Origin: Chitinophaga pinensis
GTDB taxonomy: Bacteria; Bacteroidota; Bacteroidia; NS11-12g; UBA9320
Assembly: GCA_945907065.1 (NCBI GenBank)
Contig: CAMDSC010000001.1
Location: 1 to 64,000, forward strand
Length of the DNA: 64,000 nucleotides
Direction: 5' to 3'
Positions 1 to 8,446 of this stretch are shown piece after piece. The notes below the pieces were generated by a model that saw only the letters and a list, made by a program, of their open reading frames with translations, made no database searches and had not been told where the DNA came from. Within the stretch, counting starts at the first letter, position 1. Each line of letters opens with the position of its first letter. Made by a program: the position numbers and the translations under genes.

Positions 1-182
1 AGTGCCAACTGCACCGCAGAGTAGCTAAGTATGGATTAGATAAGCGCTGAAAGCATCTAAGCGCGAAACTAGCCTCAAGATGAGTTTTCATTGAAGGTCG
101 TCAGAGATTATGACGTTGATAGGCTATAGGTGTAAAGCTGGTGACAGCAAAGCCGAGTAGTACTAATTACCTGAAGACTTTA
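1..182 (+). rRNA. rrl: 23S ribosomal RNA, 3' end (partial)
   Basis: The first ~180 bases match the conserved 3' end of bacterial 23S rRNA: the gcgctgaaagcatctaagcg helix region, the gcctcaagatgag segment and the terminal gccgagtagtactaatt segment are all recognisable. The gene runs off the left edge. The exact 3' end is estimated from where conservation stops (near the ctgaagactttac segment, which should pair with the 5' end outside the window). Transcription is on the plus strand, into the 5S gene about 75 bp downstream, with no tRNA between them. Confidence 0.95.
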
Positions 183-258
183 CATTTTTTTTATTTACTT
201 CCAATTTTTGTCAATTTTTCTTACAATAAGTAAGATGGTAAAGAACTTTAAAGATTTT

Positions 259-369
259 ATGGTGACTATATCAGGGGTGTTCACCTCTTCCCTTTTCGAA
301 CAGAGAAGTTAAGCCCCCTCGAGCCGATGATACTTGGGTGAAACCTGGGAAAGTAGGTCGTTGCCAAAT
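259..369 (+). rRNA. rrf: 5S ribosomal RNA
   Basis: A ~110 nt segment with the 5S landmarks: the ggtgac...gttgcc terminal helix, the loop B/C segment ttcgaacagagaagttaagcc, and the helix IV/V segment around gatgatacttgggtgaaacc. It lies 75 bp after the 23S gene and is followed at once by a strong intrinsic terminator, so it is the last gene of the rRNA operon. The ends are placed by the closing helix and may be off by a few bases. Confidence 0.93.
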
Positions 370-374
370 TAATA

Positions 375-403
375 AAAGCCCTTCTTCGGAAGGGTTTTTT
401 TTT
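375..403 (+). terminator. Intrinsic terminator of the rRNA operon
   Basis: A cccttc stem at 379-384 pairs with gaaggg at 389-394 around a uucg tetraloop (c-uucg-g, an extra-stable loop), flanked by A's and followed by nine T's. It sits six bases after the 5S gene. Confidence 0.93.
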
Positions 404-582
404 GCCTTTATTTTATGAAAATTATTTCGCAAATGATTAATAATAGATTTTTATTAGATTTATTTAGTAGATGTAAGCTTCTATATTAGTCAGCTTCAAA
501 CTTTAGAAATTAGTAGTATATAATTGTGAGGCAAATTTTAAGATGTAGCAAATAAAATAGCTACAAAAGATTTTAGTGAATT

Positions 583-1260
583 CTATATTAGATTGTTTAA
601 CTGGAATAGTTTAAAGAAATTTGAAATAAATATTTGAGTTACCTCCTCAAAATCCACTTCCATTTCTAATTCTTTTTCTAAGCTAGTGACCTCTTTTCCT
701 ACTATTCCACAAGGAATTATTAAATCAAAATATTTTAAATCAGGTTTTATATTAAATGCCGATCCATGCATGGTAACATGACGACTTGATTTTACGCCTA
801 TTGCTGCAATTTTTTTAGGTTTATCAGTTTCATGGTTTATCCATACACCCGTAAATTCTTTTATTCTCCCCGATTTAATTCCATAAGAAATAAGAGTTTC
901 AATGACAGCTTGCTCTAAATTGTAAATGTATTCTCGCAAACTCATTCCAAATTGTTCCAAATCAAAAATAGGATAAACAACTAACTGTCCTGGTCCGTGA
1001 TAAGTAACATCACCACCACGGTCAATTTTCACATACTCAACTCCGGGAAATTCAGGAACTTGAATATTACTTTCCTTCCCAGATTTACCAAGGGTTAACA
1101 CATGATTATGTTCGCAAGTAATTAAATAATTTGACTCATTCTTCTGGCCATCTAATTTAGCCTGGAGTAAATTATTAAATAAAGTTTTTTGTAAATCCCA
1201 AACTTCTTGATAGCCTTTTAAACCAAGCGGTTTTAAAATTATTTCTCTGCCGCTTTCCAT
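583..1260 (-). CDS. lipB: Octanoyltransferase LipB
   Basis: Lipoyl(octanoyl) transferase, 225 aa. It moves octanoate from octanoyl-ACP to the lipoyl domains of pyruvate and 2-oxoglutarate dehydrogenases and the glycine cleavage H protein, the first step of de novo lipoylation, in the cytoplasm. Visible motifs are RGGDVTYHGPGQ at residues 81-92, the catalytic Lys157 in IAAIGVK and the catalytic Cys184 in IIPCGI. The ATG overlaps the 3' end of the upstream glycosyltransferase by 22 nt, so it is the last gene of a tightly coupled four-gene minus-strand operon. A salvage ligase (lplA) lies at 35544-36533. Full length with all key residues. Confidence 0.96.
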   Translation of the reverse strand: MESGREIILKPLGLKGYQEVWDLQKTLFNNLLQAKLDGQKNESNYLITCEHNHVLTLGKSGKESNIQVPEFPGVEYVKIDRGGDVTYHGPGQLVVYPIFDLEQFGMSLREYIYNLEQAVIETLISYGIKSGRIKEFTGVWINHETDKPKKIAAIGVKSSRHVTMHGSAFNIKPDLKYFDLIIPCGIVGKEVTSLEKELEMEVDFEEVTQIFISNFFKLFQLNNLI

Positions 1261-2390
1261 AAACTAGCAATCATTTTTTCCCAACTGTATTTTTCTTTTT
1301 CATCTTTTACAAACCCCCCCATTCTATCTGCCCAATTTTCACTATAAAACTTCTCTATTGCTTTGGCAATTTCTTCTGGGTTCTTATCGATAACAAATCC
1401 AGCTTGATTATTTGGTACCAATTCGGGTAAACCTCCTATATTAGTTACAATCATAGGTTTGTTATAAAAATATGCAACTTGAGTCACCCCACTTTGCGTA
1501 GCGTCTTTATAGGGTTGAACTGTAACATCTGCTGCTGAGAAATAAAGATGAACTTCAGAATCAGGAATGAAATCTTTATAAAATAGGATGTCACTTCCTA
1601 AGTTTAATTTTTCTACCATCTCCATGTATGGCTTTTCTTCTTCATAAAATTCACCGGCAACAATTAATTTTAGATTAAATTTTTGTCTATCAGTTTTTGA
1701 AAATGCTTCTAATAAAAGATCTAACCCTTTATAAGCTCTTATAAATCCAAAAAATAGAAGATAGTTTGTGTTAGAATTTATTTTTAATATTTCACAAGCT
1801 TCAACTTTTGAAATAGCGGGTTTAAAGCTATTGTATATTGGGTGAGGATTATATAAGGTTGGTTTATTTTTTACAAATTTGTTGAGATCAGCTAATACAC
1901 TTTGACTCATGGCAACGAAACCATGGCAGGCTTTTAAGAAATATTTGGTAAAAAGGGTGTCACCAAACCGCTTTTCATGTGGAATTACATTGTCGGTAAT
2001 TGCAACTAATCTGCTTTTTCCATTACTTTTAATAATTCGTCCAATGGTTCCTAAACAAGGACCCATAAAGGGAAGCCAGTATCTAATTATTACTAAATCT
2101 GGTTTTTGGTTTCTGTATTTTAAACCTGTAAAAATCCAGTTGAAAGGATTTATGGAATTTAGTTTCACATCAATATTTAACCCTTCTGGAGCAGGATCAG
2201 AAGAATATTGGGTTTTGCCCGGGAAAAGAAAATTGGGGTATTGAAGTTTAAATGTAAGGATTGTTACTTTAAATCCTTGTTTTTGAAACTCATTGGCAAG
2301 AATTTGATTGTAAGTACTAAGCCCTCCCCGCAATGGCCATGCAGGACCAATTATTAAAACCTTTCGTTCAATATCCTGTTTTTTCTGCAA
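1239..2390 (-). CDS. Glycosyltransferase family 4-like (GT-B fold)
   Basis: A 383-aa cytoplasmic glycosyltransferase. The N-terminal half opens with VLIIGPAWPLRGGLSTYN (residues 11-28), the usual acceptor-domain start with a GG loop. The C-terminal half has GFIRAYKGLDLLLEAF near 215-230 and the donor-binding region DATQSGVTQVAYFYNKPM near 296-313, followed by the NIGGLPELV segment typical of GT4. Donor and acceptor cannot be read from sequence. It overlaps the GT2 gene upstream by 23 nt and lipB downstream by 22 nt, which suggests translational coupling. With the polyprenyl-phosphate-type GT2 partner, a role in cell-surface glycan or glycolipid synthesis is the likeliest inference. Confidence 0.88.
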   Translation of the reverse strand: MQKKQDIERKVLIIGPAWPLRGGLSTYNQILANEFQKQGFKVTILTFKLQYPNFLFPGKTQYSSDPAPEGLNIDVKLNSINPFNWIFTGLKYRNQKPDLVIIRYWLPFMGPCLGTIGRIIKSNGKSRLVAITDNVIPHEKRFGDTLFTKYFLKACHGFVAMSQSVLADLNKFVKNKPTLYNPHPIYNSFKPAISKVEACEILKINSNTNYLLFFGFIRAYKGLDLLLEAFSKTDRQKFNLKLIVAGEFYEEEKPYMEMVEKLNLGSDILFYKDFIPDSEVHLYFSAADVTVQPYKDATQSGVTQVAYFYNKPMIVTNIGGLPELVPNNQAGFVIDKNPEEIAKAIEKFYSENWADRMGGFVKDEKEKYSWEKMIASLWKAAEK

Positions 2391-3306
2391 GTTGATAATT
2401 ATTTCTATCGGTAGAATTACGTGATATTAACTCTCCTATAAATCCAGCTAAAAATAATTGAACGCCAATAACCATTGCCAATATTCCGAAATAGAAAATG
2501 GGTCGTTCGGTCATTTTATATTCTTGAAAAGCGAATTTTGCGAAGGCTAGATAAAAGGCAATTCCAAAACCTATTACAAAAGAAATAGTTCCAATTAATC
2601 CAAAGAAATGCATGGGTCGTTTACCAAATTTTCCAACAAAGTAAATACTTACTAAATCCAAAAGTCCATTAATAAAGCGTTCCCAACCAAATTTGGTTAC
2701 TCCGTATTTACGGGCTCTGTGTTGAACCACTTTTTCTCCAATATTTCTAAAGCCTGCAGTTTTAGCAATAACTGGAATGTAACGGTGCATTTCACCGTAA
2801 ACTTCAATGCTTTTTATAACATTTTTACGATAAGCCTTTAATCCACAATTAAAATCGTGCAGTTGAATATCACTCATTTTACGGGTTGCCCAGTTGAAAA
2901 TTTTGGTAGGAAAAGTTTTCATAAACGGGTCGTAACGTTTTTGTTTCCAGCCTGAAACCAAATCAAAACCGTCCACAGTAATCATTTTATAGAGATCAGG
3001 AATTTCATCAGGATTGTCTTGTAAATCAGCATCCATCGTAATAATTACATCACCCTCAGCATGGTCAAAACCTACATTTAAGCCGGCTGATTTACCATAA
3101 TTTCTTCTGAATCGTATTCCTTTAACGGTTGAGAATTTTTTATTTAAGTCGCCTATAACTTTCCATGAACTATCAGTACTTCCATCATCAATCAATATTA
3201 CTTCATAGCTAAATTTATTTTCAACCATCACACGGTCTATCCATTCCACCAATTCAGGCAGTGATTCATCTTCATTATATAATGGGATTACTAAAGATAT
3301 ATCCAT
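2368..3306 (-). CDS. GT2 glycosyltransferase, polyprenyl-phosphate glycosyltransferase-like
   Basis: A family 2 (GT-A) glycosyltransferase resembling dolichol/undecaprenyl-phosphate sugar transferases (DPM1/ArnC/GtrB type). I start it at the ATG giving MDISLVIPLYNED (312 aa), because this ATG shares one base with the upstream stop codon (TAATG at 3308-3304); the open frame extends 24 codons further but those overlap the upstream gene and are basic, non-conserved residues. Seen: IDDGSTD at 39-45, nucleotide-binding MDADLQDNPDE at 91-101, the acceptor-side HRYIP near 164-168, and two C-terminal membrane segments around 234-258 and 268-292. It probably loads a sugar onto a lipid carrier at the inner membrane. 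Confidence 0.9.
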   Translation of the reverse strand: MDISLVIPLYNEDESLPELVEWIDRVMVENKFSYEVILIDDGSTDSSWKVIGDLNKKFSTVKGIRFRRNYGKSAGLNVGFDHAEGDVIITMDADLQDNPDEIPDLYKMITVDGFDLVSGWKQKRYDPFMKTFPTKIFNWATRKMSDIQLHDFNCGLKAYRKNVIKSIEVYGEMHRYIPVIAKTAGFRNIGEKVVQHRARKYGVTKFGWERFINGLLDLVSIYFVGKFGKRPMHFFGLIGTISFVIGFGIAFYLAFAKFAFQEYKMTERPIFYFGILAMVIGVQLFLAGFIGELISRNSTDRNNYQLAEKTGY

Positions 3307-3878
3307 TAATTTTCGGTATCTAGTATTTTTGCGTCCACGATATTTTCTGGTGGATTTCTTTTTACAAACAAAGCGCATAGTAGTGCAAATATTGTTGCCA
3401 TTGCTATACCACCAAATAATTGTTTAAGATAATTTAAAGGCGAATTGTAATTGGCCATTTGTTTATCCATCGCCAGCATTTGTTCATCTATTTTTTCATC
3501 AGGCACATTCATATCTTGCATCCATTTCATGGAACTTTCTTTCATTACTTCCCCTAGATTTTTATTAAAATCAGGGTCTATAAAATTAGAAAAGATAATG
3601 CTGAATACTAAGTTTACTATATAACCAATGACTCCTATAAAAAATAAATATTTAAAAGCTTCAACATATTTAAGATAACCACCATTGGATTTTCTTTCTG
3701 CCATACCGCCCATTATTAGGAAGGTTACCAAAAGAAAAACTCCAAAAAGCATCCACATTATAAACCGTCCGAAGAACTCAAAATTTACAGCATAAATGAT
3801 TGTAAACATTAAAATAGATGCTATTCCATAATAGATTCCGTACCAAAAAAAGGGTCGTTTAAATAAGGATTGATTCAT
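3306..3878 (-). CDS. DUF4199 family membrane protein
   Basis: A 190-aa integral membrane protein with the layout of the Bacteroidota family DUF4199: hydrophobic segments at about 10-30, 38-58, 76-97 and 150-172, with a conserved-looking GGYLKYVEAFKYLFFIG stretch before the third segment and a soluble, acidic, Met-rich loop (about 105-145) between the third and fourth. The function of the family is unknown. It is first in the operon; its stop overlaps the start of the GT2 gene (TAATG). The operon setting hints at a role next to lipid-linked sugar synthesis, but that is inference. Confidence 0.85.
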   Translation of the reverse strand: MNQSLFKRPFFWYGIYYGIASILMFTIIYAVNFEFFGRFIMWMLFGVFLLVTFLIMGGMAERKSNGGYLKYVEAFKYLFFIGVIGYIVNLVFSIIFSNFIDPDFNKNLGEVMKESSMKWMQDMNVPDEKIDEQMLAMDKQMANYNSPLNYLKQLFGGIAMATIFALLCALFVKRNPPENIVDAKILDTEN

Positions 3879-3925
3879 GATTTTGAATATTGTTAAAATT
3901 TTAGTGTGTTAAATTACTTTTTAAT

Positions 3926-4591
3926 TTAAAACGACGAAAGTACAGCCAAAAATGCACTTTGAAAAGCTGGGTTTTTTCCTTCCTTCAAAATTAATTCCTG
4001 CTTTTTATCCAAGCTATTTTTGGCTTCAAAAAACAAAAGAATTGATAGCAATTGGTCATTAAGCGGGCTATCTGAATTTTGATTACTGATAGCAGCCATT
4101 GTTTCCAAATCGCCTAGTACAATTTCATCTCTGTTTTTTATAACTGCTTCGTATACCTCATGTTCTTCATTGTCAAAATCATCTTCACTTATCAAATATT
4201 CATCTAAATAATCATCAATTGAAAATTTAATATCTGAGTCTTGACACTCTTGCAAGTATAGTAAAATATTCATCAGTTCAGTCCCCCTATCAATAATTAC
4301 ATCTTCTATTTGCTCCCACTCTTTACCTTCAAAAAAGCTTTCACCCAATCGTTGGCTATCTTCGCTAAAGAAGTTAAAAAGCAATAAATCAAAAATCAAC
4401 TCGCCTATATCATCAGGAAGTTTGAACTCTCCGGTTGCAGTATCCAAAGCTTTAATTTTTTTGATAAAATTGTCTTTTGAACTAAATATTTCACTTAATT
4501 TTTCATTAAGTAATAACGGGGTTTCTATTTTTATTGCTTTGAAATAAGCATCTAAAAGTGCTGTGGTCATTGATATTGCGGTCGCGGACAT
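3926..4591 (-). CDS. Uncharacterised acidic protein
   Basis: A 221-aa soluble protein that I do not recognise. It has no signal peptide or membrane segment, is rich in Asp and Glu (notably the DDYLDEYLISEDDFDNEEHE stretch near 125-144) and is predicted by eye to be mostly helical. It starts at an ATG giving MSATAISMTTALL. It lies between the DUF4199 operon and the dihydroorotase-like gene, all on the minus strand, with about 36 bp to the latter, so it may be co-transcribed with pyrC-like/batA. Expression as a real gene is supported by a clean 666-nt frame with codon use like its neighbours. Confidence 0.7.
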   Translation of the reverse strand: MSATAISMTTALLDAYFKAIKIETPLLLNEKLSEIFSSKDNFIKKIKALDTATGEFKLPDDIGELIFDLLLFNFFSEDSQRLGESFFEGKEWEQIEDVIIDRGTELMNILLYLQECQDSDIKFSIDDYLDEYLISEDDFDNEEHEVYEAVIKNRDEIVLGDLETMAAISNQNSDSPLNDQLLSILLFFEAKNSLDKKQELILKEGKNPAFQSAFLAVLSSF

Positions 4592-4627
4592 CTGAATATT
4601 TTGTTATAGTGTTAAATGAATATTAGT

Positions 4628-5923
4628 TTAAAATTTTAAATCTAAAATGAAATGGTTGTTGGCTACAAAAACACACTTTCCTTTGAGTTTTGTTCCTATT
4701 AAATGCGAGTTGGATGATAATGATTTATTGGTTTTTGAATTGAATTCCCATAACAGTTCGGTATTAAAAATTGCCAAATTTGCTGGGCTGTTTTCTTTAA
4801 TAGAAGGAATGTGTAAGTTTAAAATTACTCTTGGATTTTGGCTTGTAGTTTTTATAAAAGTATCTAAAGAAATGTCTTTTGATAAATAGTGATTATACAA
4901 GCTAAACAGGGTTTGGATAGTTATTGCGCCAAAAGGTGAGTAGTTAAATTCCACAACTTTATTTTCAGGACATTGAGGATTATGATCAGAAACAATACAG
5001 TCTATCGTTCCATCATTCACACCATTTATTAACGCTTTTTTATCCTCTTCGCTTCGCAATGGCGGCATTAATTTTAGATTGGCATCAAAAGTTGCCATGT
5101 CATTATCGGTGTAAATCAAATGAAGAATGCTCACATCACAGCTTATTTTTAATCCTTCTGATTTTGCTTTTCGTATTAAATCAACCGATTGAGCGGTGCT
5201 GATATGTGAAAAATGCAACCTCGAATTGGTATATCTGGCTATTTCAATTTCCCTTGCCACAGCAATATATTCAGCGTGAGCCGCAAAATGTTTTAACCCT
5301 AAAGAAGCCGTGTTATTACTTTCGTTTACATATCCGCCATTGCTCAAATTTTTATCTTCGGCATGACTAAATATTAAACCATTAAAATTTTTGGTATACA
5401 ACAATGCCCTTTGTAAAGCTCCAGAATTATAAGGCGAATCGCCATTACTAAATCCGATGGCTCCACCTTGTGCCATGTCATAAAGTTCAGCCAATTCTTT
5501 TCCTCCACAATCTAAAGTGGTTGCCCCAAGTGGGTAAACCGACACTATTTTTTTATCCGCTTTGCGAAGTAAAAATTCAATTTGGGCACGGCTTTGAACA
5601 GTAGGATGCGTATCAGGTAAAGTAGCTATCCCTGTAAAACCTCCTGCTGCTGCCGTTTTAATAATGCTTTCCACATCTTCGTTTTGCTCCTGTCCTGGCT
5701 CACCATGGCGGCTTCGCAAATCAAATAAACCAGGTGTGGCAATGCAATTTTTGCCATCTATTGTGGTGTCGGCTGATTTGGTAATAGTACCAATTTCACT
5801 GATTATTCCGTTAGAAATAAAAATATCGGTCGTCCGGTTATTGTAATCAGAACCGGGATCGGCAATCGTAACCTGTTTTATCAGGATAGTGCCGGACTTG
5901 GAGTCGGCTGTGTGTTTTTCCAA
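4628..5923 (-). CDS. Dihydroorotase-like protein, probably non-catalytic (PyrC')
   Basis: A 431-aa amidohydrolase-superfamily protein of the dihydroorotase branch: PGLFDLR at 64-70, GFTGIATLPDTHP at 95-107, FSHAED at 185-190, LHFSHIST at 236-243 and VSDHNP at 311-316. Active dihydroorotases bind zinc through an HxH in the first motif (typically DxHxHxREPG). Here it reads DLRSRHGEPG (68-77), so both histidines of HxH are gone, while the later His and Asp ligand positions remain. That matches the inactive PyrC' subunits known to partner aspartate transcarbamoylase in some bacteria, and similar sequences common in Bacteroidota. A true PyrC would be expected elsewhere. The 5' end overlaps the BatA-like gene by 43 nt. 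Confidence 0.85.
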   Translation of the reverse strand: MEKHTADSKSGTILIKQVTIADPGSDYNNRTTDIFISNGIISEIGTITKSADTTIDGKNCIATPGLFDLRSRHGEPGQEQNEDVESIIKTAAAGGFTGIATLPDTHPTVQSRAQIEFLLRKADKKIVSVYPLGATTLDCGGKELAELYDMAQGGAIGFSNGDSPYNSGALQRALLYTKNFNGLIFSHAEDKNLSNGGYVNESNNTASLGLKHFAAHAEYIAVAREIEIARYTNSRLHFSHISTAQSVDLIRKAKSEGLKISCDVSILHLIYTDNDMATFDANLKLMPPLRSEEDKKALINGVNDGTIDCIVSDHNPQCPENKVVEFNYSPFGAITIQTLFSLYNHYLSKDISLDTFIKTTSQNPRVILNLHIPSIKENSPANLAIFNTELLWEFNSKTNKSLSSNSHLIGTKLKGKCVFVANNHFILDLKF

Positions 5924-7947
5924 AATCTTAGCAAAAGTATCTCAATTGCTATAAATAGCAAAGCTAACCAAATAAATAATCGCCAAAGTGGCTTTCCGTT
6001 TTCTTCTTGCTTAATGAGTGTGTTCAGCGGTATATCTGATTTCTCATATACTTTTATGCCTTCAGCATTAAATAAATTTTTTATTTCTTCCGGCTCTAAA
6101 AGCGCTACATCCGATTCAGTCCGGTTATAATTAAAGGCTAAAGTTTGCAATGCCTGCTTATTATCTGCATCTAATAATTCATAAAGCCCGGCTTCTTTTA
6201 CCTGATTATTTTCGGTTAAAAACAGTTCATTGTTTCTCACAATTTTTTCAGCCATTATTTCAAACGAACCCTTTTTTAGCACATTTGGCTTTTTGCTGGT
6301 TTTAATGGCAGCAATAGGCGTTAGCAAATCATTATTTCCAATGGTATAAGCCAAAGGTATGCATGACTTTTTCATAAAAGCCATGCGAAACATGATGGGC
6401 ACAAACAGCTGGTTTTGTTGAAAATTGCTCCAGTCTTCGTTTATGTTTACAGCAAACTGATAAATATGCCCTTTACCTTTATCATAACCTTTTAAAAAAA
6501 CATCTCCGTTTCGCAATTTCATTAATGGGAGGGAAGGATTAATACTATTAGGGGCAAACGAAAAATATTTTTTAACCTTTGGTAATTCTAAATTCTGCCG
6601 TTCGTTTTCTACAATGTTTTCAAACAATTCGTTTTGAAAATCCAAAGCGCTTACCTCGGCAGGAGTTGTTTTTATTGCTCCAAATTTACTGCAGCCCATT
6701 TCCTGAACAAATGCATCAATGCCTGATTTCCCTTTGTCTTCCGCCGGAAAAATGGTTAAGATTCCGCCATTGGCAAGGTAATTACTTAATTCCTGACTCA
6801 TACCGCTGGAAACTGCAGTGGCTCCTGAAAGTATAATCAAATCATAATTTCCAAGTTTGGAATAATCCACCTGATTGATGCTTGTATTTTCCAGTTTGAA
6901 GAAGGGTTCAGTATTAAAAAGTTTTTGGATAAATACATTGGGCATGATTTGGTAAAGTGCCAAAACTTTTATCTCATTGTTTATTTGAAATGTGAAATGG
7001 TACGTATCGTCAAACACAATGGGGTGGTCGGTAAGGCTAAGTTCTGCTTTTTGCCAGCCTGAGCCTGTAACCGAAAATCCCAAAGTTACATCCTTGGTTT
7101 CGCCAGCTGCTATATCAAAGCCCGAAATAGATTTTTGAACCGCATTCAGTTTTAATGAAACTGTTCCTCCTTCCAAGCTTTCATCGCCTAAGTTTTTTAT
7201 TCTTACAACCAAATTCAGCGGTTGATTGGGTTGAAAAACCGGACTGGCAAACCACACCGAATCAATTACTAAATTATGAGCGGTACTACTTTTTAAAGGA
7301 ATTAAATTAACCTCCACTCCGGCTTGCGGTTTGATGGATTTATTACCTGCAAACGACTTTTGAAAATCAGAAATAATAAAAGTTTTTTTGAATTTATAAC
7401 CACTATTGGCCAAAAAATTCGTTTGCTTTTGGATAATATCTTCAAGGCTTTTGGTGGTTGGATCAATTTCTATTTCGTCCAGTTTTTGAATAAACTCTTC
7501 TTTAGAATAAAACCGGTCGTTGGCTCCGCTAAACACATTGCTCAAAATTTGGAATTTATCACTCTCGGCATAAGCCGAAACAATTTCGCGGGCTTTGGCT
7601 TTGGCGGTTTCCAGCAATGGGCCTTTATCCGAAACGGCACTCATGCTAAACGAATTATCTACATAAATGCTGATAGCCTTTTGACCGGTCTCCGCTTTTT
7701 TATTATCGAGCGGAATGTAGGGCTGGGCAAAGGCAAATACCAACGCGGCAATAGCTAAAATACGAGCCGCCAATACCAGTAAATGCTTTAAATTTCGTTG
7801 TTTTTGCGATTGCTGTTTTACCTCCTTTAAAAATTTAACATTGGTAAATAAAACCTTTTTGAACCGCCTGAAATTGAATAAATGAATAAGAACCGGAATG
7901 CCAATGGCCAATAATCCAAAAAGAAAGCCGGGGAATATAAACTGCAT
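5881..7947 (-). CDS. BatA-like membrane protein with von Willebrand factor A domain
   Basis: A 688-aa inner-membrane protein. The start, MQFIFPGFLFGLLAIGIPVL, followed by IHLFNFRRFKK, is the hallmark of the Bacteroidota BatA N-terminal domain; a second membrane segment lies near 55-75. A VWA domain follows with a MIDAS motif DNSFS at 97-101. A long periplasmic part, including an Ig-like region near 225-320 and a glutamine-amidotransferase-like region near 340-430, precedes a last membrane helix around 652-673. The Bat proteins are linked in the literature to aerotolerance/stress, but this long version is common outside a bat operon and its job is unknown. It shares its 3' end with the pyrC-like gene. 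Confidence 0.88.
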   Translation of the reverse strand: MQFIFPGFLFGLLAIGIPVLIHLFNFRRFKKVLFTNVKFLKEVKQQSQKQRNLKHLLVLAARILAIAALVFAFAQPYIPLDNKKAETGQKAISIYVDNSFSMSAVSDKGPLLETAKAKAREIVSAYAESDKFQILSNVFSGANDRFYSKEEFIQKLDEIEIDPTTKSLEDIIQKQTNFLANSGYKFKKTFIISDFQKSFAGNKSIKPQAGVEVNLIPLKSSTAHNLVIDSVWFASPVFQPNQPLNLVVRIKNLGDESLEGGTVSLKLNAVQKSISGFDIAAGETKDVTLGFSVTGSGWQKAELSLTDHPIVFDDTYHFTFQINNEIKVLALYQIMPNVFIQKLFNTEPFFKLENTSINQVDYSKLGNYDLIILSGATAVSSGMSQELSNYLANGGILTIFPAEDKGKSGIDAFVQEMGCSKFGAIKTTPAEVSALDFQNELFENIVENERQNLELPKVKKYFSFAPNSINPSLPLMKLRNGDVFLKGYDKGKGHIYQFAVNINEDWSNFQQNQLFVPIMFRMAFMKKSCIPLAYTIGNNDLLTPIAAIKTSKKPNVLKKGSFEIMAEKIVRNNELFLTENNQVKEAGLYELLDADNKQALQTLAFNYNRTESDVALLEPEEIKNLFNAEGIKVYEKSDIPLNTLIKQEENGKPLWRLFIWLALLFIAIEILLLRFWKNTQPTPSPALS

Positions 7948-7959
7948 CGGTTGGTGCTG

Positions 7960-7991
7960 CGAATTTAGGGGATTTCTCGCAAAGGCACAAA
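7960..7991 (-). promoter_or_regulatory. Putative promoter of the BatA-like gene
   Basis: On the minus strand, TTTG (7991-7988), 20 nt, then TAAATTCG (7967-7960), one mismatch from the Bacteroidota -7 element TAnnTTTG. The ATG is 12 nt further on. The -33 half lies inside a short sequence that looks like a dispersed repeat (see findings). Confidence 0.45.
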
Positions 7992-8060
7992 GGCGCGAAG
8001 TTGGGATTAGTGTAAAAATTATTTTCTTTAGTTTATTCTTAAAAAGTAACTGAAGATAAG

Positions 8061-8351
8061 CTAAGAATACCTACAAATAGCATCAACAACAGCGAGTCCT
8101 AGCAGCATAATCCCGGCCCATTTAGCAGTATTAACTTCTTTTTCAATGGCTTCTATGTACTCAGTATCTCTATTTTTAGTTATTGCTTTTTTGAGGGCCA
8201 TTTTCTTTAGGGAATAAGATATTAAAACTGTAGTGAGCATAAAAACGAGCATATTGATTTTAAAATGAGCAAGTAGGTTGAAAATGCTAAATAAAATTAA
8301 TGCTAAAAAGATTATTGAATAACTTAAATATTTGAGGGTTTTACTGTTCAT
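8061..8351 (-). CDS. Small uncharacterised membrane protein
   Basis: A 96-aa protein with three hydrophobic segments: about 8-28, 33-48 and 76-94 (WAGIMLLGLAVVDAI). The loop between the second and third is charged and contains KKMALKK. I start it at the ATG at 8351 (MNSKTLKYL); the frame is open for seven more codons to a TTG, but the ATG is better. I recognise no family. It lies just upstream of the BatA-like gene on the same strand, with about 110 bp between, and is divergent from the amidohydrolase gene. Confidence 0.6.
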   Translation of the reverse strand: MNSKTLKYLSYSIIFLALILFSIFNLLAHFKINMLVFMLTTVLISYSLKKMALKKAITKNRDTEYIEAIEKEVNTAKWAGIMLLGLAVVDAICRYS

Positions 8352-8433
8352 GCTTGAAAAAAAAAGGAGCAAGTTAATTGAAAATTGTACAAAACCTCAA
8401 CGTTTTAGAACCTTTAAAATTTAATTAAAAATA

Positions 8434-8441
8434 TACTTTTG
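8434..8441 (+). promoter_or_regulatory. Putative -7 promoter element of the amidohydrolase gene
   Basis: TACTTTTG fits the TAnnTTTG consensus exactly. No clear TTG is seen 19-21 nt upstream. The ATG follows after only five bases, so if this element is used the transcript would be leaderless or nearly so. Confidence 0.45.
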
Positions 8442-8446
8442 CAGCT

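Noticed and set aside
1909..2244. 111-aa plus-strand frame inside the GT4 gene
   Set aside because: Complete overlap with a conserved glycosyltransferase; no start context, no recognisable domain.
7324..7758. 144-aa open frame on the plus strand, antisense to the BatA-like gene
   Set aside because: It lies wholly inside a well-supported gene, has no family features and a Phe/Ile-rich composition expected from the reverse strand of the VWA region.
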